Below are positions 17,631 through 24,608 of a DNA stretch of 64,000 nucleotides, piece after piece. The notes beneath the pieces were generated by a model. The model had not been told where the DNA came from. It was given only the letters and a program-made list of their open reading frames with translations, and ran no database searches. A program made the translations under genes and the position numbers. The number at the start of each line of letters is the position of its first letter. The first letter of the stretch is position 1. The DNA comes from Paenibacillus sp. PL2-23. Lineage in GTDB: Bacteria; Bacillota; Bacilli; Paenibacillales; Paenibacillaceae. The DNA is taken from NCBI RefSeq assembly GCF_040834005.1, contig NZ_CP162129.1, positions 1,655,501 through 1,719,500 of the forward strand. Direction: 5' to 3'.

Positions 17631-17653
17631 ATATTGATATTTATATTGATATT
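17631..17653. repeat. Two direct ATATTGATAT repeats in divergent promoter region
   Basis: Two copies of ATATTGATAT spaced 12 bases apart, in an AT-rich stretch between the binding-protein gene and the divergent LysR gene. The position suits a LysR-type regulator site, but this is inference. The match to a Fur box is poor. Confidence 0.4.
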
Positions 17654-17712
17654 ATCTATATTCAGAATATCGTATAAGGAAATGCAGAGGCTTATTTGAA
17701 CGGGGGAAACGC

Positions 17713-18615
17713 TTGAATATTCATCAACTGAAGGTGTTTATCGAGATGTGCGGAGGCAGCACGCTTGCTGAGACGGCGGAGAAGATGGGACTGAAGCAGC
17801 CTACGGCAAGCTTCCATCTGCGGAAGCTGGAGGAGGAGCTCGGCGTCGAGCTGTTCCGGAAGCAATCCAGAAGCCTGTATCCTGGCGAGGCGGCCGCAGA
17901 GCTGCTGCCATTCGCCAGGCGTATCGTCCATCTGACGGAGGCGGCGCAGGAGGCCATGTCGTCCTACAAGAGCAGGCAGGGAGGGAGACTCCGGCTGGGA
18001 GCCAGCTATACACCCGCAACCTATGTGCTGCCGAGTTATATTGCCGACTTTCAAAGCAAGCATCCCGGCGTCAGTCTTCAGCTTACGGTGAAGCAAGCGG
18101 AGGGTGTGCTGGCGATGCTTCGGGAATATATCGTAGATGCGGGAATTGTGTCGCTTGGAGCAACGGAGAGCGAGGGACTTGTCGTGGTGCCGCTTCTGCC
18201 TGACGAGCTTCAGCTGCTGATGTCTCCGGAGCACCCGCTTGCGGCCAGCGGCGAGCCTACGATTGAGAGATTGGCCAAGGAGACGTTCCTGCTGCATGAG
18301 ACGGGGTCCACGTCACGTACATTATCCGATGAGTGGGCGGAATCGAATGGACTCTCCTGGTCGCATGTGCTGGAGCTGGGAGCCATTGAGACGATCAAGG
18401 AAGCCATCAAGTGCAACATGGGGATCGGCATATTGCCCGGCCGAAGCGTCAGGCGCGAGGTGGAGGCCGGCGAGTTGGCGATGAAGAAGCTGCCAGGTTA
18501 TGTGAACAGACGTTATATATGTCTAGCGTATCGCGACGAGGACCAGCTTTCGGGAGCGGTGAGGTCGTTCCTCTCGTATATCGGACAAGCGCTGGCACAG
18601 CATGGTAAACTATAG
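17713..18615 (+). CDS. LysR-family transcriptional regulator
   Basis: A 300-residue regulator with an N-terminal winged helix-turn-helix (about residues 1-60, 'GSTLAETAEKMGLKQPTASFHLRKLEEELGVELF') and a C-terminal co-inducer-binding domain of the periplasmic-binding fold. The start is TTG (17713), 7 bases after GGGGGA. It is divergent from the ABC importer operon across a 189-base AT-rich gap, the typical arrangement for a LysR protein that regulates its neighbour. The effector is unknown. Confidence 0.87.
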   Translation: MNIHQLKVFIEMCGGSTLAETAEKMGLKQPTASFHLRKLEEELGVELFRKQSRSLYPGEAAAELLPFARRIVHLTEAAQEAMSSYKSRQGGRLRLGASYTPATYVLPSYIADFQSKHPGVSLQLTVKQAEGVLAMLREYIVDAGIVSLGATESEGLVVVPLLPDELQLLMSPEHPLAASGEPTIERLAKETFLLHETGSTSRTLSDEWAESNGLSWSHVLELGAIETIKEAIKCNMGIGILPGRSVRREVEAGELAMKKLPGYVNRRYICLAYRDEDQLSGAVRSFLSYIGQALAQHGKL

Positions 18616-18648
18616 GCAATTTCATTAGCGGAAGGGGAGCATCAAGAG

Positions 18649-19515
18649 ATGGGAAGTGGACAAATGGAGGGGAAGCTCGTCGCCGTGACAGGAGCGAACG
18701 CCGGCATGGGACTAGCAACCGTCGTGGAGCTTGCGCGTATGGGCGCTGAGGTCGTGATGATATGCAGAAGCAGGTCGCGTGGCGAGGCGGCGCTGGCCAG
18801 GGCGAAGGAGGAGAGCGGGAGCAAGGCGATTACGCTTATGCTGTGCGATCTGGGATCGTTCGCCAGCATTCGCGGCTTCGCTGAAGCATTCCGCAATCGT
18901 TATGACAGACTGGACGTGCTCGTGAACAATGCGGGTGTTGTATCGCTGAAGCGGCAATCCACGGAGGATGGCTATGAGCTCATGATTGGGGTCAATCATC
19001 TGGGCCATTTCCTGCTTACGGGCGAGCTGCTTCCTTGTCTGCTCCGTGCGGAGCAGGGGCGGATTGTCAATGTGTCCTCCGGCGCTCATAAGATCGGGCG
19101 AATCCGATACGACGATCCTTGGATGCTCAGCGGCGTGAACGTGGTGAACGGCTATGCGCGGTCGAAGCTTGCCAACATCCTGTTCACCAAGGAGCTGGCG
19201 CGAAGGCTGCAGGGCACAAAGGTCACGGTCAACGCGCTTCATCCCGGAGCGGTAGCTACAGATATTGGCGTCGATCGTAAGTCAGGCTTCGGGAAATCCG
19301 TGCATCGTCTGTTGAAGCCATTTTTCAGGACGCCGCTGGAAGGCGCGGCAACTGCCATTTATCTGGCATCGAGTCCAGACGCAGCCCGAATGACAGGGCT
19401 TTATTTGATCGATGGCAGTCCGGCTCGTGTCGCCGGCACAGCGAGCGATGAGGGTGAAGCTGCCCGTCTGTGGGCATGGAGCGAGGCGCAGACTGGGGCG
19501 GTCTACTCGTTGTAG
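18649..19515 (+). CDS. Short-chain dehydrogenase (retinol dehydrogenase-like)
   Basis: A 288-residue SDR with the cofactor motif TGANAGMG, NNAG, catalytic serine in 'NVSSGAHK', and YARSK as YxxxK. The pattern 'DLGSFASIRGFAEAF' and 'GVNHLGHFLLT' is typical of the extended retinol/protochlorophyllide-dehydrogenase-like SDR group, which in bacteria act on unassigned alcohol or ketone substrates. The cofactor segment 'CRSRSRGEAA', basic after strand 2, suggests NADP(H). GGAAGGGGAG lies nine bases upstream of the ATG. It follows the LysR gene by 33 bases and may be co-transcribed with it. Confidence 0.87.
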   Translation: MGSGQMEGKLVAVTGANAGMGLATVVELARMGAEVVMICRSRSRGEAALARAKEESGSKAITLMLCDLGSFASIRGFAEAFRNRYDRLDVLVNNAGVVSLKRQSTEDGYELMIGVNHLGHFLLTGELLPCLLRAEQGRIVNVSSGAHKIGRIRYDDPWMLSGVNVVNGYARSKLANILFTKELARRLQGTKVTVNALHPGAVATDIGVDRKSGFGKSVHRLLKPFFRTPLEGAATAIYLASSPDAARMTGLYLIDGSPARVAGTASDEGEAARLWAWSEAQTGAVYSL

Positions 19516-19549
19516 CTCATCGCCGATCTTCAGTTAACTTTCAGCGGGA

Positions 19550-19593
19550 GTTAAAGGTAGTTTAAGGGTGATTTAAGGAGAGCCGTCCATAAT
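19550..19593 (+). promoter_or_regulatory. TTTAAG direct repeats and promoter of secreted-protein gene
   Basis: TTTAAG-N5-TTTAAG (19561-19566 and 19572-19577), preceded by TTAAAG at 19551, giving an 11-base period, one helix turn. This is the form of OmpR-family response regulator sites and is identical in pattern to the streptococcal CiaR motif NTTAAG-N5-WTTAAG. A possible -10 (CATAAT, 19588-19593) puts the repeats over the -35 region, as in activator-dependent promoters. Confidence 0.6.
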
Positions 19594-19633
19594 GAAGACG
19601 TAACCTACCATTAACGAAAGGCGGAGATGAAGA

Positions 19634-20254
19634 ATGAGACATATGAACCTGAAAACGGCAGCCGCATGCGCGCTTGCGCTTACCCTGACACTGGGAGGCG
19701 GAGCTATCTGGCAAAGTCAGCAAGCGTACGCGGCGGAGCTGGAGACGGCGGAGGAGACACAGACACCTGCAGTCAAGGACAGTGCAGCTAAGGACAAGCC
19801 AGCAGGGGCTAAGGGAAAGGCCGCAGCTGCAATGGAGGGAAAGGGCAAACGAGGCGGTGGAGAAGGCAAAGGCTTCGGTCACGCAGCCTGCTCGGAAGCT
19901 GCGGCAACGGCGCTTGGCATGACGAAGGAAGAGCTGCGGGCTTCCATTAAGGAAGGCAAGAACTTGGCCGCTATTGCTGCTGAGAAGGGAGTAGCGCTGC
20001 AAACGGTAATCGACGCCCAGTTGGCGGAGCTGAAGGAGAAGCTGACAGAGGAGCTGGCAGCAGGCACGATGACACAGGAGCAAATCGACGAGAAGCTGGC
20101 CAAGGCGCAGGAGCGCCTGACTCAAGCGGCGAACGGCGAGCTGCCTGATCGCGGCAATGGCCATGGCAGAGGCGGCCACAAGGGCAAAGGCGGCCCTGCT
20201 GCCAAGCCTCAGGCAGAAGCGTCTGCCGAGGAGAACAGCGGCGAAACCGCATAA
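19634..20254 (+). CDS. Secreted alanine/lysine/glycine-rich protein of unknown function
   Basis: A 206-residue exported protein. A signal peptide (about residues 1-33, cleavage near AYA-AE) is followed by a low-complexity A/K/G-rich segment. The central domain is 'ALGMTKEELRASIKEGKNLAAIAAEKGV', then 'TMTQEQIDEKLAKAQERLTQ'. This helical LGM-xx-EL...G-K-x-L-A-x-IA-x-x-KGV module occurs in other secreted Gram-positive proteins. A Gly/His/Lys-rich tail ('GNGHGRGGHKGKGG') may bind metal or polyanions. The start is the ATG at 19634 behind AAAGGCGGAG. The upstream TTTAAG repeats suggest control by a two-component regulator, perhaps a cell-envelope stress system. Function unknown. Confidence 0.8.
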   Translation: MRHMNLKTAAACALALTLTLGGGAIWQSQQAYAAELETAEETQTPAVKDSAAKDKPAGAKGKAAAAMEGKGKRGGGEGKGFGHAACSEAAATALGMTKEELRASIKEGKNLAAIAAEKGVALQTVIDAQLAELKEKLTEELAAGTMTQEQIDEKLAKAQERLTQAANGELPDRGNGHGRGGHKGKGGPAAKPQAEASAEENSGETA

Positions 20255-20271
20255 GCAAGCAAGTAAGCAAG

Positions 20272-20313
20272 GAAGCTGTGCCTTACGGGGCGCAGCTTCT
20301 TTGCTTTGTTTTA
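20272..20313 (+). terminator. Rho-independent terminator
   Basis: AAGCTGTGC pairs with GCGCAGCTT (one G-T pair), followed by a T-rich tract, just after the secreted-protein gene. Confidence 0.75.
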
Positions 20314-20336
20314 GCGTTGAACGCATGAACCATGAA

Positions 20337-20518
20337 GCCAGCAGCCCAGCAGCCCAGGTAGCCCAAGAGCCCAACAGCTCAGGTAGCCCAGTAGCCAAGC
20401 AGCCAGATAGCCCAGCAGCTCAGGTAGCCCAAGAGCGCAAGAGCGCAAGAGCGCAAGAGCGCAAGAGCGCAAGAGCGCAAGAGCGCAAGAGCGCAAGAGC
20501 CCAAGAGCCCAAGAGCCC
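20337..20518. repeat. Degenerate AGCCCAG repeats leading into an 8-bp microsatellite
   Basis: From 20337 the sequence is a degenerate run of AGCCCAGCAG/AGCCCAGGT units. From 20431 to 20518 it becomes eleven head-to-tail copies of AAGAGCGC, the last three being AAGAGCCC. An 8-base unit cannot keep a reading frame, so the repeat is non-coding. It ends three bases before the stop codon of the interrupted membrane-protein gene, so that gene runs almost to the repeat edge. Confidence 0.9.
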
Positions 20519-20633
20519 TTCTACCCCTTCAGCTTCGTTACCCAGAATCCCGCAACGACCATAGACAGCCCCACGTACGTCTGCCACCTCGGCTCTTCCT
20601 TCATCAATATCGCCCAGGATACTCCCGTCTTCT

Positions 20634-22019
20634 ATAAGCGGGGGAAGAATGGGCGTTCGGCGTTAGCCGGAATGATATTTGGTGTGTTCTTGTTCTCCCT
20701 ACTATGCTAAAATTAGTATAGTGAGGAGGCGAACGTATGATCGTTACCGTGACGGCGAAAATCAAAATCAAACCGTCAGACAGTCAAGTGATGGCCCTGC
20801 AACAAACGATGATCGCTTATCGTCAAGGCTGTAATTTTGTCTCTGCCCTTGTGTTTGAGACGAGCGAGCGCCGGCAGTCTGCCCTGCACCGAATGACGTA
20901 TCGAACCCTGCGCAGCGCGATGGGCCTGCGTTCTCAAATGGCGCAGTCGGTATTGAAAACGGTACGGGCTAAATACAAGACCATCTTGAGCAGTGGGCAT
21001 GCTTGGACTCTCGTACAATTTAAGAAGCCGGAATACGATCTCGTCTGGAGACGGGATTACTCGCTAAGCGCAAAGCTATTCTCCGTCAATACGCTGCAAG
21101 GCCGCATTAAGATCCCCTTCGAAGCCAAAGGAATGGAGACCTATTTCGACGGCACATGGACATTCGGTACAGCCAAGCTGGTATGCAAAAAACAGAAGTG
21201 GTTTTTGCATATTCCAGTGTCTAAGGAAATGGCCTCTCCTGAGCTTAAGGAGATTGAACACGTTGCAGGGATTGATCTGGGCATCAACTTTGTAGCTACG
21301 GTGTATGACACCGAGGGGAGAACGCTGTTTTTTCGAGGAAGGGAGCTCAAACACAAACGAGCCAACTACCAACGATTGCGTTCCGAGCTGCAACGCAAAC
21401 AAACGGCTTCGTCCCGCCGCAGGCTGAAGCAAATCGGAGAACGAGAAAACCGCTGGATGACCGATGTGAACCATCAGGTCAGTAAGGCACTCGTTACCCG
21501 ATATGGGGCGAATACGCTGTTTGTGCTGGAGGATCTGACAGGGATCCGCCGCAGGGCGGAAAAGGCAAAGCTGAAGTATCGGTATGTGACGGTATCGTGG
21601 GCGTTCTATCAGCTGCGTCAGATGGTGACGTATAAGGCGAAGCTTGCAGGATCGATGGCGATAGCCGTGGATCCGAAGCACACTTCGCAAGCGTGTCCCC
21701 TATGCCGCCACACGGCCAAAGAAAACCGGGATAAACGCAGGCATCGCTTTCGTTGCCAGGCATGCGGATATGCAAGCAATGATGACCGGATCGGCGCCAT
21801 GAATCTCTGTTTGAAGGGAAAAGAGTACCTTCTTGAAGGTGCAGGCTTAGCATGACTAGGTTTGCAGGGCAGCTGTCAATCTGCCCATCGGTAGGCGAAG
21901 GCTTACTCGAGGATGTAACACCACGTTCTTCGGAACGCCAAAAGATCGGAGTCGCAAGACGTTCGTACGATCGGGTTGTTATAAGCCCCCACTTCAAACG
22001 TTAGTTAAGTGGGGGTCAT
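20634..22019 (+). mobile_element. IS200/IS605-family element with tnpB only (IS1341 type)
   Basis: About 1.39 kb inserted in the membrane-protein gene. The left end is near 20634, just after CGTCTTCT. The right end is near 22019, after a strong hairpin (CCCCCACTT pairs with AAGTGGGGG, 21986-22015) and TCAT. There are no terminal inverted repeats and no target duplication, as expected for this family, which has subterminal hairpins. Only tnpB is present; tnpA, the Y1 transposase, is absent, so mobility would need a tnpA elsewhere. The ends are inferred from the reading-frame reconstruction and could be off by a few bases. Confidence 0.8.
20737..21855 (+). CDS. tnpB: TnpB RNA-guided endonuclease
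   Basis: A 372-residue TnpB, near full family length. The RuvC-like catalytic residues are all present: D180 ('GIDLG'), E265 ('VLEDL') and D350 ('NDDRIGAMN'). A zinc ribbon (C320, C323, C340, C343) sits between the last two. The N-terminal half has the basic, helical WED/REC-type character. GAGGAGG lies before the ATG. TnpB proteins cut DNA matching a guide that is transcribed from the element's right end and its flank, which helps keep the element in place. Nothing in the sequence suggests inactivation. Confidence 0.93.
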   Translation: MIVTVTAKIKIKPSDSQVMALQQTMIAYRQGCNFVSALVFETSERRQSALHRMTYRTLRSAMGLRSQMAQSVLKTVRAKYKTILSSGHAWTLVQFKKPEYDLVWRRDYSLSAKLFSVNTLQGRIKIPFEAKGMETYFDGTWTFGTAKLVCKKQKWFLHIPVSKEMASPELKEIEHVAGIDLGINFVATVYDTEGRTLFFRGRELKHKRANYQRLRSELQRKQTASSRRRLKQIGERENRWMTDVNHQVSKALVTRYGANTLFVLEDLTGIRRRAEKAKLKYRYVTVSWAFYQLRQMVTYKAKLAGSMAIAVDPKHTSQACPLCRHTAKENRDKRRHRFRCQACGYASNDDRIGAMNLCLKGKEYLLEGAGLA

Positions 22020-22035
22020 TGACCAGAAATATGCC
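21856..22035 (+). ncRNA. Predicted omega/reRNA region of the tnpB element with flank-derived guide
   Basis: About 165 non-coding bases from the tnpB stop to the right end, rich in potential stems (for example CGTTCTTCGGAACG near 21930 and the CCCCCACTT hairpin at 21986-22015). In this family such a region forms the 3' scaffold of the guide RNA, which usually also overlaps the end of tnpB. The guide would be the first 16 or so bases beyond the right end, starting TGACCAGAAATATGCC at 22020, which belong to the host gene. The 5' boundary is not determined. Confidence 0.55.
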
Positions 22036-22437
22036 CAGAATCACACAGACCACAATTTCCACTCCCTTGGATACAGTGAGCACGAAGGTCATATTGCCAA
22101 AAGCTTGGTACAGCCACTTGATTCCGTAACCAATCATCATATTAGCCGCAAAAAACAGGGGTAAAAGCGTAAGCTGATAGCGGAAGATCGACCAAAAGGC
22201 GGCTTCGATATGCTTGCCCTGGTAGGCGAATATGCCATTAATGGCGAATAAGCCGGCAAGCAGGAGCGCGAAAGCGTATAGGATTAGCATCTCAATCTCC
22301 TTGGTAATTGGAATAAGCGCCACACCGACATCGTTATGTTGCCCCCGGTCAACCTTTTTAACCCTTCGCAACTTTGGCAATCGTTCGCCTGCGTGGCTGC
22401 TGTTAGTGTCTTGAAAAGTCTAAAGTCGAAGGTGGGT

Positions 22438-22530
22438 GCGGAATGGGGCAAATAGACGTGCCAGAAACGTCTAAATCTCGCGAACGGGGCGGAATGGAGC
22501 AAATAGACGTGCCAGAAACGTCTAAATCCC
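22438..22530. repeat. Tandem 51-bp repeat carrying a hairpin
   Basis: Two near-identical copies start at 22438 and 22489. Each starts GCGGAATGG and contains the hairpin TAGACGT-GCCAGAA-ACGTCTA. The copies differ at only a few bases up to AACGTCTAAATC. No coding frame is conserved. Confidence 0.85.
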
Positions 22531-22533
22531 CCG

Positions 22534-22800
22534 GTGGGGATGGTTAGTGGCGGGGAGGGGGCGGGTTGAGGCGGAGTGGGGCTGTTGGAGTCGGGAATGG
22601 GTGGAGGGGAGTGGGGCTGTTGGAGTCGGGGATGGGTGGAGGCGGATGGGGCGTTTCAAGGGGGAAGGGTCGAGGTGGGGCATAGGGCTGTTCGAGGCGG
22701 AGGCGGGACGAGGCGGAATTTGACTGTTAGAGGCGGGGGAGGATCTCGGCGGGATGGAGCGGGTCGAGCCAGGTCGAAGTGGGCCAGTCGAGCCAGGCGG
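22534..22800 (+). repeat. G-rich, strand-asymmetric tract with 35-bp direct repeats
   Basis: About 265 bases with very high G and little C on the + strand. A 35-base unit (GAGTGGGGCTGTTGGAGTCG...) is repeated at 22574 and 22609 with one or two differences. G-runs at 22552-22565 (GGGGAGGGGGCGGG) with neighbouring runs could form a G-quadruplex. I see no gene. It lies just downstream (in the gene's direction) of the AraC-type regulator gene. Confidence 0.75.
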
Positions 22801-22820
22801 GAGCGCTATGCGGCTTATCG

Positions 22821-24410
22821 CTAGCGCTTGCAGAAGAAGCGCAGCATCGCTTTGATCATATATTCTCTCCCGATGGGGCCCCACGGGTCCCATTCCTTGC
22901 TGTCGGGATAATAGACCTTGCTCTCCTTCACAGCCGACAACTGCTGCCACCTTGGATCCGCCGCGAACTCATGAATGGCGGCTTCGCTGCTCCATATGAC
23001 AAGGATTTGCTCGGGGTCCAGCCGCAGAAGCTCTTCAAAGGCGTTATCCATATACGTGCCATGCGTGATACGATCGTCGGGCTGAAAGCCGAGCCGATGA
23101 TAGATCAGCTCAGTGAAGGTATGCTCCTTGATCCCGTACAGCCGGCAATTGCCGGGCATCAGCCGAATGACGGTCCATTTGCCATTTTTCACGCAGCGCT
23201 CAAGCTTCCGCCTTGCCGCTTGCTCCAGCTGCGACATGGAGCGAATAACGCGCTCTGCCTCGGCCTCACGCCCCACCTTGGACGCGATTGTCCGGTAATA
23301 TTGCTCCCAGCTGGAGAAATGATCGATGAAGATGGCATCGTGATTTTCTCCCCAATGCTTGTCATTCTGGTCGTGCAGCAGCCTCGTTCGAAGAATGAGA
23401 TCGGGCGCCAGCCGGACGACGTCGCTTGATGGAATCGGCCTCTCTGCGTTCAGGGGGGTTGTTCCGCTCAGCCGGTCATGCAGGTAGCTGGGGAAGCCGG
23501 AGGCCGTGTCAAAATAGCTCGGAAAGCTGGGCGCGGCAATGGGAAGAATGCCGAGCGACAAGAGATGGTCCTGCAGGAAGAAGCTGCTGACGACGGCGAT
23601 CCGACGGTCGCTTCGCTTCAGGTAAACGGATGGCGAGATGCCCTCCGCCTTCTTGAATACGCGGCTGAAATACAGCTCGTCCTGATAGCCGACGCTCACC
23701 GCAATGTCTCGTAGCGAAGCGTTATGGTCCGCCATCAGCTCCTTCGCGCGCAATATTCGCAGCCTGGTCAAATAATGCCCCGGCGTCAAGCCTGTAAGCC
23801 GCTTGAACGCGCGGCTGTAGGAGCTCGGCGTCATGCCGGCAAGCTTGGGCAGCTCGCTGATCTGCAACGGCTTTGTCAGCCGCTGCTCCATATATTCAAT
23901 CGTCGCCTGAATGGAGTCGTTGCCGTTACGATCGGGCGTCAGCTGATGAGCATGCAGATGCAGGAGCAGCTCCAGCAGCGCATGCTGTCTCTTCAGCTCG
24001 CCGATCTCATTGTCCTCCGCCATCGCTTGACGAAGCTGGGCAAGCAGCGTTTCGGTGAGGGAGGCTGCGGCATGATGAATCGTGCCATTGCCGAGCATGG
24101 AACTCAGCCTTCCAGGAGCATCAGCGGACCCGGAGGGATTCCTCACGCAATAGGACACCAAGGTCACCCTCAGCATGCCGATGGGATCGGCCATCAGCTG
24201 GAAGCTTCCTTCTCCGTGATGAACGAGAAAAAAAGCGCCTTTTCGAACCGGGCTGGCGCTTCCGTTACGCATAAACAGCTTGCCGCTGCCACCTTCCACA
24301 ATGCCGATCAAGCCATTCTCGGCATGCAGGGGCTCCGAACGAAAGCCGTCCTTGTATTGAAGCTGCTGCAAAGCAAGGGGGGAGCAGGACAAATAGGCAG
24401 CTGCTGTCAT
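22821..24410 (-). CDS. AraC-family regulator fused to a siderophore-binding domain (Btr type)
   Basis: A 529-residue protein in three parts: an N-terminal cupin-like segment (about 1-150), two AraC helix-turn-helix motifs (about 165-265, ending 'YFSRVFKKAEGISPSVYLKR') and a C-terminal FepB/FeuA-like binding domain (about 270-525, 'VVRLAPDLIL', 'FEELLRLDPEQILVIW'). There is no signal peptide, so the binding domain is cytoplasmic. This is the layout of Bacillus Btr, which senses imported ferric siderophore and activates uptake genes. It is divergent from the siderophore uptake genes, with a perfect Fur box in its own upstream region. Confidence 0.9.
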   Translation of the reverse strand: MTAAAYLSCSPLALQQLQYKDGFRSEPLHAENGLIGIVEGGSGKLFMRNGSASPVRKGAFFLVHHGEGSFQLMADPIGMLRVTLVSYCVRNPSGSADAPGRLSSMLGNGTIHHAAASLTETLLAQLRQAMAEDNEIGELKRQHALLELLLHLHAHQLTPDRNGNDSIQATIEYMEQRLTKPLQISELPKLAGMTPSSYSRAFKRLTGLTPGHYLTRLRILRAKELMADHNASLRDIAVSVGYQDELYFSRVFKKAEGISPSVYLKRSDRRIAVVSSFFLQDHLLSLGILPIAAPSFPSYFDTASGFPSYLHDRLSGTTPLNAERPIPSSDVVRLAPDLILRTRLLHDQNDKHWGENHDAIFIDHFSSWEQYYRTIASKVGREAEAERVIRSMSQLEQAARRKLERCVKNGKWTVIRLMPGNCRLYGIKEHTFTELIYHRLGFQPDDRITHGTYMDNAFEELLRLDPEQILVIWSSEAAIHEFAADPRWQQLSAVKESKVYYPDSKEWDPWGPIGREYMIKAMLRFFCKR

Positions 24411-24448
24411 GATATTCTCCGTCCTTTTATTTCAGTAAATTTTAATAT

Positions 24449-24463
24449 TGATAATTATTATCA
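24449..24463. promoter_or_regulatory. Fur box upstream of the AraC-type regulator
   Basis: TGATAATTATTATCA, a perfect 7-1-7 match to the Bacillus Fur consensus, 39 bases before the regulator's start codon. Confidence 0.9.
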
Positions 24464-24553
24464 ATTACGAGTGTAGCAATTTTCAGAGGCTCACACAATA
24501 TGAAATTTGTAGAGCTGATTATTTTGTCCATGCAAAGATGGCAAAATCGTGTA

Positions 24554-24608
24554 TTGGATTCCAAAATGGGGATAGGTACAATAGTCCTTGTGGTGAAAAT
24601 GATTATCA
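24554..24608 (+). promoter_or_regulatory. Promoter and Fur box of the siderophore uptake genes
   Basis: A -35 TTGGAT (24554-24559), 17-base spacer and -10 TACAAT (24577-24582). A second Fur box, TGAAAATGATTATCA (24594-24608, one mismatch to the 7-1-7 consensus), begins a few bases after the expected start of transcription. Iron-loaded Fur bound there would block the polymerase. Confidence 0.85.

Larger units (their letters stand above)
20521..22290 (-). pseudogene. Small four-helix DMT-like membrane protein gene split by the tnpB element
   Basis: The 5' part (22290 down to 22020) encodes about 90 residues starting at an ATG with AAGGAG six bases upstream and containing three hydrophobic helices. 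The 3' part (20633 down to 20521) encodes the last 37 residues, including one helix ('YVGLSMVVAGFWV'), and ends in TAG. Removing 20634-22019 (1386 bases, a multiple of three) rejoins the parts in frame as '...GIFLV-KKTGVSWAILM...', giving a 127-residue four-helix protein of drug/metabolite-transporter style. As it stands, translation runs into the element and stops after six foreign codons, so the gene is broken. The substrate is unknown. Confidence 0.8.

Noticed and set aside
17631..17653. Fur box in the LysR/importer gap
   Set aside because: Best alignment to the 7-1-7 consensus has at least four mismatches, unlike the three clear Fur boxes in this window.
19562..20398. Leucine/arginine/serine-rich minus-strand frame through the repeats and the secreted-protein gene
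   Set aside because: Its content comes from the repeat and from the opposite strand of a signal-peptide gene; no ribosome binding site.
20431..20518. CRISPR-like appearance of the tandem AAGAGCGC array
   Set aside because: Units are 8 bases, head to tail with no spacers, and there are no cas genes.
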